From: Apostichopus parvimensis
Lineage: Eukaryota > Echinodermata > Holothuroidea > Aspidochirotida > Stichopodidae
NCBI GenBank assembly: GCA_000934455.1
Contig: KN886999.1
Span: forward strand, 1 to 36,906
Reading direction: 5' to 3'
Length of the DNA stretch: 36,906 nucleotides
Below the pieces are notes generated by a model that saw only the letters and a program-made list of their open reading frames with translations, searched no databases and was not told the origin of the DNA. The first letter of the stretch is position 1. Every line of letters starts with the position of its first letter. This document shows positions 1-9,800 of the stretch, piece after piece. A program made the translations under genes and the position numbers.

Positions 1-229
1 TATTACCGTTAACATAATCTTTACTGAATTCAATTCCATCTAATGAAACAAATACAGCCAGCAGAGGACATCACTAAACATTTCTGAGAAATATGAAATT
101 GGCTTTGTTTTGCACTTAATTTGACATGCTATGTGCTATTTTAAACTAAAAAGAGATAAGTAGAAGTAATCAAATGAATCAAAGCATTGAGAAAATATAT
201 TTTATTTCATCATGCACAATGTTAGTGTA

Positions 230-595
230 ACAAGGGTGTTCAGGATCCTGTAAAGTAGGAGAGAGCAATAACGTATAGATTCGTCTTTAGGTGTTATACA
301 GCAACAAATTTCTTATTCTAACTCATTCTTATCTCGGTCTCCATTTCGCATATAATCACAGTGGAAAGAAATAATAGAAAAGCAATGGTAAAACTTCTTA
401 AATAAATTACACTTAATCCTAAATCCTTTAGTAAAATGAGCCCAAAACAATGCAAACTAATAACAGAACTGTTCAGACGGTCCCTGAATGAGGAATTCTT
501 AAGTAGAATATAATAAGGGAGTTCCCCTAGTTAATACCGACTGCGCAGAACAACATCAACCGGCGCTCAACTGTACTGTACGTACGTCCATGTTC
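230..595. repeat. Dispersed repeat family 1, long copy A
   Basis: This stretch matches 4742-5120 in the same orientation with scattered substitutions and small indels. Shared landmarks, in order, are a GGATCCTGTAAA start, GTATAGATTCGTC, a GTTATACAGCAACAAATT block, CAGACGGTCCCTGAATGAGG, CCCCTAGTTAATACCGACTG and a terminal run of ACGT steps. No coding frame spans it. It may be a fragment of a non-autonomous mobile element or part of a larger local duplication. Confidence 0.75.
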
Positions 596-999
596 ATCCA
601 CAACCTTCAAGTTGAATTGACTTTTATAGCGGTTGCAATAATTTCTGGTTAAACACATAACTTTGCATTCAGGTAGAACACACATGTTATGAATTAACCT
701 CAAAGCACTGGATTATCATACGAATAACTAATGAAAAGGCTGAATTCATAATGAAATATAACCAACAATACAACGTTTTAGTGGATACAAGTGCAGACGA
801 TCGTCGCCTCCTGGACTATACTAACATGCACACTTATAACATTAGGTCTGCTAATAGCGACGATTTATTTCTATCCTGATATTTACTACAGTTGAGAGTC
901 ATTGACTCTGATTTACCATTAGTTAGGACAGTAACATGTTTTACATTTAATGATTAGTTTATTGTTTGTTAAATTACCATAAATATTCATCAACCTACC

Positions 1000-1075
1000 T
1001 GTAAAGTAAGAGAGAGCGATAACGTATAGATTCGTCAGCTTGAGGTGTTATACAGCAACAAATTTATTATTGTCG
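1000..1075. repeat. Dispersed repeat family 1, short copy B
   Basis: This is a partial copy of the repeat at 230-595. It carries the CTGTAAAGTA, AGAGAGCGATAACG, GTATAGATTCGTC and GTTATACAGCAACAAATT blocks, then diverges abruptly at a GC-rich TCGCGCGCCC junction. The abrupt end suggests truncation by insertion or recombination. Confidence 0.7.
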
Positions 1076-1757
1076 CGCGCCCTCTATTAATACTTTATAG
1101 TTAATTTGTATAAGGGGGTGATAAATCAACCATGTTAAAAAAGGCTCAATATATAATGATAAGCAGAAGGAAGTATTTCCAAATAAAGTAGGTACAATTA
1201 TTTTATAAAGGTAAATATAGTTTTCGGTAATGCCAATAAGATTGGTATCTTTGTGATCAACTTCTTAGACTGAGCATTAATCTCCAAAAGCAAAATTATT
1301 TATGCATAACTGCATGTATCTGTAACTTTCAGAAATAAGTATGAGAAGGAAACCATCTTGTTTCAAGGTAGTTCTATTGGGTTGTTATATATACTTTTCT
1401 TTCTGTGATGATATGGCTACAAATCTACTTTCAATAATTCTCAGAAACATTTTCTTGAAGTATCTCTGTTCTATACAAACGTTCGTAGTGAATGTTCAAT
1501 AAACTGTTTATGTATCAAGAGACTGTTTATGTCTTGTCTATTACACTTAAATTAAATGAAGGCTATTTTTTTTTATCATCCCTAGCCGTTTCAAATATAA
1601 ATTTTGACAGGTCATTAGAACGATTTTTTAATAATAAAATGAAATTTTAATTTACTGACCTCACTGTCATTTTTCTCCACAAATGTACAACAAATATGTC
1701 TTCTAAATATGTTACAACATATGCCTGAAATACATTAAACTTGTGTCATCTAGTTTG

Positions 1758-2723
1758 TTAGAAATACGTCCAGACAAGGTAAACAGTTAGAACAAATGCT
1801 AAGCATGTCACAAGGACCAATAATACTTTCTGTATTGTTTTTCTCACATCTCTTGAACTAACGGGTCCATCCGATGTTGCAGAAGTCACTGTGCTTTTAA
1901 CGAAAACTTCTGGTGAAGTCTTTACTTCATCACCAGTAATCAGACTTTCAGTCACATTGCAGTGAACATCTCTCTCTTCGGCGAAGCTTCTGTGACAACT
2001 TGATGCTTCATTAAGAAGGCACTGGGAGAAGTAGTGATCAAATTCACAATGTCGTTGTAGGAAACTCTGAATGCAGGAGAGCTTGCAGTTGAGTGAATTC
2101 AGGAGAATAACTCCATCTTCTTCTGCAAGGTCACATGGAGATAAATTCATATTTGCATCACCGCTGTTGTTCCGTATATCCAGCAATTTAAAATGATGAA
2201 AGCTCTTCCAGTCAGAAACCTCAAAAGAGTTGGTTTTCAATAGATTGTTAGACAGATTGAAAATAGTAAGACTTGGCAGAATGTTACTTAGATTTTGTGT
2301 TTTCATTATAAGAAGTCCATTGTAGCTGAAGTCTATCACCTTCAAGGTATGACTACCCAGTCTTTCAATATCCTCTGCAATCAAGAACCTGATGTGATTA
2401 TGAGACAAGTCAATCCATTCTATTACCAGACTCCCAGAGATATTTGGAGGTTTTGACAATCTGTTATGAGACAGATTCAAACCAATGATGGAACATCTTC
2501 TATTAACAGTCACCTGTTCTAATCCCTTATTGCTACAATCCAAGATGGTTCCATTAGACATGTTACACATTGAGCAATTAATGTCACCCGGTTCATTCCA
2601 GTAACAATGTGAGTCTGATCCAAATGCGGACAAAAGTCCAGAAAAATTACAAATTAACAAAAAGCAATAGTACAAACAGTTTTTTCTCTTCCGAAGGAAC
2701 TCCATATTGACTATTCCCCTCAA
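1758..2723 (-). CDS. Leucine-rich-repeat type I membrane protein, tail-less, intronless
   Basis: An uninterrupted 321-residue frame with the layout of a secreted-side LRR receptor. A hydrophobic leader (about residues 15-34) follows basic residues RKRK; the second Met at residue 7 is an equally good start. Cysteines 40, 50, 53 and 63 form an LRR N-terminal cap. About five repeats follow (residues 77-185) with LNLSHNRL, IDLSHNHI, IDFSYNGL, FNLSNNLL and LDIRNN cores. A cysteine-rich C-terminal cap lies at about 197-245, then a Ser/Thr-rich stalk. A hydrophobic segment (about 299-321) runs to the last residue, so there is no cytoplasmic tail and no TIR or kinase domain. Several NxS/T sites fit an extracellular location. 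The terminal segment could be a transmembrane anchor or a GPI-attachment signal. The family suggests ligand recognition, possibly immune; the ligand is unknown. It could also be a retrogene or a truncated TLR relative. Confidence 0.8.
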   Translation of the reverse strand: MRGIVNMEFLRKRKNCLYYCFLLICNFSGLLSAFGSDSHCYWNEPGDINCSMCNMSNGTILDCSNKGLEQVTVNRRCSIIGLNLSHNRLSKPPNISGSLVIEWIDLSHNHIRFLIAEDIERLGSHTLKVIDFSYNGLLIMKTQNLSNILPSLTIFNLSNNLLKTNSFEVSDWKSFHHFKLLDIRNNSGDANMNLSPCDLAEEDGVILLNSLNCKLSCIQSFLQRHCEFDHYFSQCLLNEASSCHRSFAEERDVHCNVTESLITGDEVKTSPEVFVKSTVTSATSDGPVSSRDVRKTIQKVLLVLVTCLAFVLTVYLVWTYF

Positions 2724-3526
2724 GAAATATTAATTGATTTGAAATAATTATGAAGGACATCTGCTTCAGTTTGGATAAAACACACACATCCACTGTGATG
2801 AAACAGTCACACTTTTAAAAAAAAATAGACTAAGTATTAACTTCTCTGTTCATGTTTCCCTCAACACAACAATAGAAAAGTTTATGAATATTCATGACCA
2901 TGGCAATGCCAAATCATATAAAGTGATCGAAACTAGCTGTCTTTATTACTTCCATTAAGATTAAGCGTAATTTCAGTTTCGTCTTTTGTTTAGAAGTGGA
3001 AGTCTCTTGTCTATAATTTATCATGTATTTACTGAATTGAACCTACACTTTACAATTGTTATAAACGATGGCCATATTTGGGTACCCAACAACTATTAAA
3101 TATTTACAGACGACATTAAAAATTTCCATTCTTCTTTTCTGTGACTTTCTTTCCAAAGGGATTTAATTGGTGGCAGAGACCAGGACAGGAAGGAGATGCA
3201 ATGTGTGTGTGTGGGGGGGGGGGGGGGGGGCATTGAGGGGGTCAAAAGAATCATATCCTCCGAATTTCTTATTTCAAATGATTAACCAAAAGAATTTTGT
3301 GCTCATTTTATAAAAGCATCAATTATCATCTCACAGCATCAATTTCAATAAAGAACTAGGATCATTATTTTATCATTTGTCAAATTTAAAGCTAACATAG
3401 AAATCAGGAATATGTTTAAGAAAATTCTGAAACATTGTTCGCATACTATGTAAAGCAATGCTTTATATAATCACTGACAGATCTCTTAAACAATTGAAAA
3501 TGAAATATAAAAATTAGTAAAAAAAT
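2724..3526. other. Upstream flank of the LRR gene, no other gene
   Basis: AT-rich DNA without a plausible exon. The part at about 2826-2955, just upstream of the LRR start codon, is the original of the 5' flank copied at 3637-3800, so it was included in the duplication. A guanine homopolymer of more than 15 bases near 3213-3230 is likely to be unstable in length. Confidence 0.55.
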
Positions 3527-3800
3527 TAGTAAGATTTGGTAGAAAGTTACTTAGTTCTTGTGTTTGCATTTTAACAAGTCCATTGTAACTTGAGTCTAGC
3601 ACCTTCAAGCTGTGACTACTCAATCGCACTAAATACTAGACTAAGTATTAACTTCTCTCTTCATGTTTCCCTCAAAAATTGAAGAAACAATACAGTAAAT
3701 GCATATTCATGAGCATGTCAACTCTTTTCAAGTGAATGATACTAGCTGCTGTTATTAATTCCATTTAGAAGCTTACCTTCAATTTTGATAATGCTCATGA
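3527..3800 (-). pseudogene. Decayed partial copy of the neighbouring LRR gene
   Basis: Reading the minus strand, 3630-3527 translates to a stretch containing SLKVLDSSYNGL followed by LSNFLPNLT. This aligns with residues in the middle repeats of the intact gene (TLKVIDFSYNGL and LSNILPSLT). On the other side of a junction near 3632-3637, the sequence up to about 3800 matches 2826-2955, the region upstream of the intact gene's start codon. About 450 bp in between, covering the start, leader, N-terminal cap and first repeats, is missing. The copy therefore cannot make a receptor. It records a local tandem duplication followed by internal deletion. Confidence 0.75.
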
Positions 3801-4633
3801 TTGGTTTTAATTTTGGAATGAAATTATGACTTTTTTCGATTCTTTCCAAAATCATTTACCCGGACTGTGTTTGCCTGTTGATTGTATACCATGCATTATG
3901 TGATAATAATTCGTCCTGATTGTTAAACGAAAACGTCTATCATAAAAAATTTAGTGAAAAATGTTTAATTAGAGTTCATACCTTTTTGAGATTGAGAGCT
4001 AGATAGAGCCCCACTTTAAATTTGATAGAAAACCATCCATGGGATTTTGGGAGCCCACAGTTAGCATCCTGTGCGAAATATACATATCATATACATAGCC
4101 AAGTATAGGGGAGGGGAGAGGAGTGGAGCAGGTGCTGGGGGGGGGGTAACTTTTCTTGTATTAACTTGCAACAAATTGCTCCCTGCATTTTCTATCATGA
4201 GGGCTCTAACGGGCCAAAGTACATATATCGTAAGGGAGTGTCTGGGACAGAGGGGTGAAGGAGGTCCCCTACATCCATTGGATATGATACTAAATGGTTG
4301 TTCACATGCACCAACAAGACAAGGTGAATTACCAGATGGAGGGAAAATATCAATATTGCACCACCGACCCCCTTCCCCCACCCCCTACCCCTAATTGCAT
4401 AGTTATTGCCTTCTACAAAGAAGCTTGACAAAACTTGCAACACATACACACACATTTTGACACAGGCAGCTGATGGTCTAATAAATTTAATATCGCATCA
4501 AAATACAAAATATTTAAATGAAAATCTCTAATGATATTGAACACACGTTTTCAAGTAAGGCTGGAAATAGCATCTTCCCGAGCCTTCTTAAACTTCTAAA
4601 AATAACAAACGATAAAACCTTATCACATTACGG
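3801..4633. other. Intergenic, low-complexity G and C runs, no gene
   Basis: Overlapping open frames on both strands between 4061 and 4455 come from G-rich and C-rich simple sequence and show no protein-family features. I see no exon or RNA gene. Confidence 0.5.
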
Positions 4634-4729
4634 AATAAACTTATGACTGATACTCTCATTTTACATGAGATTGGACAGGTACAATTACTCTTTTACATTG
4701 TTTTTTCGCTTTGCTTTGCTTTTTGCTTG
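4634..4729. repeat. Direct repeat, left copy
   Basis: About 95 bp that recur nearly identically at 5425-5521. Shared blocks are TTATGACTGATA, TCATTTTACATGAGATTGG, ACAGGTACAATTACTC and a CGCTTTGCTTTGC tract. The two copies bracket one dispersed repeat copy and the 21-bp array, so they could be ends of a composite element or of a duplicated unit. Confidence 0.8.
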
Positions 4730-4741
4730 AAATGAAAGCGT

Positions 4742-5120
4742 TACAGGGTGGTCAGGATCCTGTAAAATATGAGAGAGCGATCATGTATAGATTCGTCATT
4801 AGGGGTTATACAGCAACAAATTCTTATCTCAGTCTCCATTTCGCATATAATCACAGTGGAAATAAATAATAGAAAAACAATGGTAAAACATCTTAAATAA
4901 ATAACACTTTACCCTAAATCCGTTAGTAAAATGAGCCCAAAACAATACAAACTGTTCTTTTCAGACGGTCCCTGAATGAGGAATTCCTAAGTAGACAATA
5001 ATAAGGGTGTTCCCCTAGTTAATACCGACTGCGCACGTGCAAAACAACAACAACCGGCGCAAAACAACAGCTGCGCAGAACAACAGCAACCGTCGCTCAA
5101 CCGTACGTACGTACGTATGG
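4742..5120. repeat. Dispersed repeat family 1, long copy C
   Basis: Same family and same orientation as 230-595. It carries small extra insertions near 5036-5070, where an AACAACA-rich motif and the CTGCGC block are repeated. It ends in a run of ACGT steps (5102-5117) that directly precedes the 21-bp array. Confidence 0.75.
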
Positions 5121-5152
5121 AAAGCCATTTTAACATTTAATCAGGAAGTTTA

Positions 5153-5423
5153 GATATCTTAAATTGTTTCTTATTTTAGATATCTAAAATTCTATTTCAG
5201 ATATCTAAAATTAAGTTCGAGATATCTTTAATTTAATTCGAGATATCTGAAATTTTATTTCAGATATCGGAAATTGAATTCGAGATATCTAAAATAGATT
5301 TCGAGATATCTGAAATTCTAATTCAGATATCTGAAATTGAATTCGAGATATCTGAAATTGAATTCAAGATATCTGCAATTCTAATTCGAGATATCTGAAA
5401 TTGAATTCGAGATATCTGCAATT
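5153..5423. repeat. 21-bp GATATC tandem array, 13 copies
   Basis: GATATC(T/G) begins at 5153, 5179, 5200, 5221, 5242, 5263, 5284, 5305, 5326, 5347, 5368, 5389 and 5411. Ten successive steps are exactly 21 bp; the first is 26 and the last is 22. The typical unit is GATATCTGAAATTGAATTCGA, with the second half alternating between GAATTCGA, CTAATTCA and TATTTCA forms. Each unit carries an EcoRV-type palindrome and often an EcoRI-type palindrome. There are no variable spacers, so it is a minisatellite and not a CRISPR array. Confidence 0.92.
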
Positions 5424-5424
5424 G

Positions 5425-5521
5425 GTATAAATTTATGACTGATAATCTCATTTTACATGAGATTGGACAGGTACAATTACTCTTTTACATTGTTTTTTCG
5501 CTTTGCTTTGCTTTTTGCTTT
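5425..5521. repeat. Direct repeat, right copy
   Basis: Right-hand partner of 4634-4729 in the same orientation. It abuts the end of the 21-bp array and has one extra TTTTTGC step at its right edge. Confidence 0.8.
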
Positions 5522-6126
5522 TTGCTTTCGGTTAACGACTTCCCCTGAAATGTGATGACCGTTATTCTGTCTAATGTGACAATAAAAAAATATGATTTCT
5601 AGCATGATGGTCAAAAAGAGGTAGAAATCATCTGCCGGGCAAAACAGATGGCACCAATGTTTACCTTCACAAGGCTTTGTAGTGTCTCTACAAATGGTGG
5701 TACAAACATGGAAGTAAACATTGTAACTTAATTAAATTAAAGCCATACCGATACCCACTGAGTATGAAGTGTAAATTCATGTTTGGTTAAAGGGTATGTG
5801 TATGTCAAACTTCTCTGTTCAGTGCAAAAATAAATGAATAAATAATGAATGCATTCTTAAAAGAAATAGCCAATCTTGCTGTTTGCCTATTCCAGGTTTT
5901 TGCTTTGATACACCTCTATTTTACCAGTTCAATTATATCAAATAGTATAAATGTATTCAATGAAATAATATCAAACAGAAAGAGCTGCAATTTGAAAGAG
6001 AATGTTTCCATACCATTTTGGGGTAAAAAAGAAAGAAAAGGAAAGGCCTAGTTTTGGAATATGCTAGCTATCAAATTTTGAAATTTTACACTCTGTAGCA
6101 ACTAGGTTTGCTACAGGGAGTAGCAT
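5522..6126. other. Intergenic region between LRR locus and PMM 3' end, no gene
   Basis: No protein-like frame is supported. The 68-residue open frame beginning at 5845 is AT-rich and matches no family I recognise. It has no splice or expression signals that would single it out. Confidence 0.5.
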
Positions 6127-6610
6127 GGACACTTCGAAGTTCAGACACCTAAGCCTTAAATCACCCCAAAACTATATCTTCTGGTATAAATCACCTGAAA
6201 ATATACTTGATATGGTGGGAGAAGTGTGTTATATTAAGATACACCGCCAAACTTTCTTTCCTGCAAACTGTTTTCACGTTGTAAAAAAGAAGATTCTTCG
6301 TGATTGTGGAACTGGTATTTCTTTGCTAGAGTATTGCGAAGTTCGGACACTCGTTCCCACAGTGTTGCGCTGGTGATAAAATTGGTGGCGCAGTTGCTCT
6401 TTCAGTAATTATAACAGACTTCATATATCTCCATCATTTTATTGACAAATATGTAAGTACTTACTTGCACATGGGTCATTTTGGAGAGAAAATAACTGTA
6501 GCTTTGTACTTTTTGGTGAAATTTGGCTCTTCCTGTAGGTTGTCATGGTGAAATCGTGTATTTCTTAGGGGTGTCCGAACTTCGCAGTGTTCCGAACTTC
6601 GCAATACTGA
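6127..6610. mobile_element. Foldback/MITE-like inverted repeat near PMM 3' end
   Basis: The left arm at 6127-6155 (ACTTCGAAGTTCAGACACC) is an imperfect inverted copy of the right arm at 6564-6590 (GGTGTCCGAACTTCGC). A second copy at 6330-6346 (AGTATTGCGAAGTTCGG) is a perfect 17-nt inverted match to 6592-6608. The GAAGTTCGGACAC motif therefore occurs several times, pointing inward from both ends. No transposase is visible and I could not define a target-site duplication, so the exact ends are uncertain. It lies 3' of the PMM stop and may be within that transcript's 3' untranslated region. Confidence 0.6.
6438..6443 (-). terminator. Candidate polyadenylation hexamer for PMM
   Basis: AATAAA on the minus strand, about 425 nt after the PMM stop. 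It lies within the inverted-repeat element at 6127-6610. No other evidence for the cleavage site was found. Confidence 0.25.
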
Positions 6611-6866
6611 CTATAGTGGTGGGGGGAAGGTAAGGGATGGACTTATATCTATATATTTGGACTCTTTTGTATAAAAAATTCCCAAATATTTATATCCCAT
6701 CTGCAAGTTGCATCACTCTTGGTAAACTGTTGAACTTCACAATCAATTTTTCTTTTTCAACGATAAAGTTAAAATTGTTGGGAAATACAATTTTAAAGAA
6801 TGTGGCAATGTCTATGTCATTTAAAGCAGTAGTTTTCATCGTACGATACTTCTCATCCTAACATTT

Positions 6867-9800
6867 TCACTTAAAGAATAACTCCTCTAGTTTTTGCTGT
6901 GTATCAGCTGGTCCCTTGACTGTCGTTCCCTTCGTCCTGGAATCGTTGAAAATTTCATGATCGTTACCTCCCTGAAAGCAATGAAAAAGACAGTAGCTGT
7001 AATTTATCAAAATTAACAGAACTATCATTTTACAGATTTACACTGCAACAAGCATACACCAATGTTAAACACAGACTTTTCTCATAAATCATTTGGTTTT
7101 CACCCACTAATGTGGACATTTACTGCAGTTGCTGCAAACAGTCCACTTTGAACATGAGAATGTCCCTTTTACTTAAAACTTTTGGAATTTAATTCAAGTG
7201 TTGAAAAGAAGAGTGCATTAATTACCAAGACTTGTCCTCCAACCGATGCAGACAAAATATTATTACAAGCTGTGATTGGTCATTTTGGTGTCTGTTACCA
7301 TGGCAACCATTCAACACATGATAGAAGCTTATTAACACAGTGTTGTTTGGTCAGTGATACATTCCATTTATTTGTCTTCCGAGATCACTAGCAATTCTAC
7401 TATTTTTTATTTTTGATCAAGGTCGTGTAAATAGATTTTCTGACAGAAACATGTACAAACCTATACTGTTAATGGATAAATTGTCTTGCGCACAGAGCAG
7501 TTACTTATTCCTGTGCACTAGGAAGGTTTACTCATCAATACCTGATCCCATCATAACATGGGTGAGCATCCAAGTCCACATATACAATCACTGGGGACAC
7601 CAGCTATGCATTTAACCTCTCATCGCTTACTACGTTACAAGAACCTAGCCACCAACTAGCGGCTGGGTATGAATGACCTCTATTGAAAGTAAGTCAAAAT
7701 CATTAAGCCTAATGACTTCCAATTAGTCCCATGATGAAACCACCTAATGTTCTCCTAAGTTATCCACACCACTCTTTTCCAACTTGAACTCTATGTCCCA
7801 GCCACTTAGCTTAATCTAAACAAGTACATGTTTCATAGTCCATCCACACCCACTTCTTTAACAATTTATTATACTTTATTCAACTGGTATAAGCAACCTC
7901 CAAACTCCCTGATTGGTCAATGCAAGTTACATCACTAAAACTGTTTCGACTATGCAGGTAACTCTTGCATTTGTCATAAAATGCTGACAATAGTTATGTT
8001 CTGCGTACAAATCCTGCTCTCCATAGTTGTTGACAATTGAAAATTCGTAATCATGGACGTTAAATATGAATGTAAGAGACTGACTTCGGTCAGCTTGCGG
8101 CTTTGATAAGCCAATGAGGCTTCTTCGCGAGTTCCTGCTTGCAGGAGGATCTAAAATACATACATACATACATACATATCCACAATTACATACCAATTTT
8201 GAGCATTTTGCCTTGCTTATACAATATAAATTATTTCCTGTGCGACGCTGAAAAGATCGTTTGTACTGGTAGGAGAGGTGTCTGTAGTACGTGCCGAGAA
8301 TGGAATTTCATAAACGGACTCAGATATCTACATTATGACAGAAAAATAAATGAAGGGTGACAAATACCTTCCACGTCTTGTCGCCAAAAAAGTAGATTTC
8401 TTTAAAGTCCTTCTCAACAAATTGTAAGCAGTACGTTTTATCCCAACCAGCTGGAAAGATATCCACGCTAATCTGGCCACCTGATAAAAGTGAACAAACA
8501 AAACGTGATATTATATTTTTAATTTTCAATATTCATGAATGATTGTTAAATATGAATGAGCAACAATTTTATGTGAATTAGGAAGGAAAAAAAGAAGTAG
8601 ATTGTAACTGTCATTAACAAGGAGATCAATGAGGGAAAGGAATCAGTTTGTTGCAGCTTGTAGTTTTATTGCAGGGGGTGGGGGGGTACTCACTGGAAAC
8701 TACAGCTTTTGGCACAGGGACAATCAGGTGGTCCAGGGGCAAATCAAATATGGAATGAATTCTTTCTCATTTTCATAACATAATCAATTTAACTGAAGAC
8801 TTTTAAGAAGGGGGGAGGTGGGGTGGGAGCAGGTGACATAACTGTCCAAGTGCTCAGTATGCTTCACTCGGCATATACCTGATTAATCAATATGCAGGGT
8901 TGTACAATAGGGTGCACAAGCCTAATGACCTTAGGGGTCAATATGTCCCGCCCATATCTGGTCCACACGCTGTCTATTAAGAACCCAGAAGCACCATCTA
9001 GTTTTAATCTATTCATAGATGACTGAAGTGGTTTCAAACTTCTTCATATTCGAATGCAATATTTTAAATTTAAAAAAAAATCTGACCACCAGATCAGGTA
9101 TTAGATAACCATTGCACCCGACATCACTTCTCTTACAGTGGTCACAAAAATCCAGGAGTCTTGAAATATGGCTCATTCCATTATTACGGAGGTGTTCTTC
9201 ATTTTGTGACACTTTCGGCATCCTAACTACTCCGTGAATTAGTAAGATATTTTCTGCTGACTATTCATAGGCAATACAGGAACGTACGTCTTCTGTCGCT
9301 GTGAAAGGCAGAGAACTATTTAAGAGGAAGAAAAAGGCAAGGGAAGAAAATGGGAAGTTTTCTCACCAATTGAAAATTGTAATCCACTATCTGCAAACTG
9401 CTTCTCAAAGGCTTCTACCATTTTCTCCCTGATTTTCTCTTTCTAAAAGGGAAAATTTTTCAAGAAAAGGTTAAAAAAAAGTGAGATGAGATTAAGAAAG
9501 AATAACAGAACCTCTGTCTAAGTTTGTTGGAAGAGGATGCAGATATCTGATCACCAATTATTAAGCAGAGGCTTTGTTAAATACAGTGAGTTTCTACCTT
9601 GAAGTACTCTCTCCTCATTCATGAAGTAGTGGATCAAACAATTGTTAGAATAAGAAAAGTAGCCTTTTTTATCATTTAAAGCTAGGGACCCATCATCTGA
9701 CAATATGCAAATCCTCTTTGTTATCTACAGATTAAATTGGTCTCAACAGGCAGGATAGCTCGTGAACAATTCTTAAGTGATACATTTAATATGAGAATAT

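Larger units (their letters stand above)
1..1757. other. Intergenic region with dispersed repeat copies, no gene
   Basis: I see no protein-like open frame or splice-flanked exon here. The stretch holds one long copy (230-595) and one short copy (1000-1075) of a dispersed repeat that recurs at 4742-5120. The remainder is AT-rich with many stops in all frames. It includes the probable 3' untranslated side of the minus-strand LRR gene that ends at 1758. Confidence 0.6.

Noticed and set aside
4061..4455. Overlapping open frames of 86-107 residues on both strands
   Set aside because: They come from G-rich and C-rich simple sequence. Composition is biased, no domain is visible, and no splice context selects one frame.
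5153..5423. Regular repeat array considered as a CRISPR array
   Set aside because: There are no unique spacers between repeats, the period is 21 bp, and the genome is animal; it is a minisatellite.
6125..6376. 83-residue frame starting MDTSKFRHL
   Set aside because: It overlaps the inverted-repeat element and its residues follow the repeated GAAGTTCGGACAC motif. No family was recognised.
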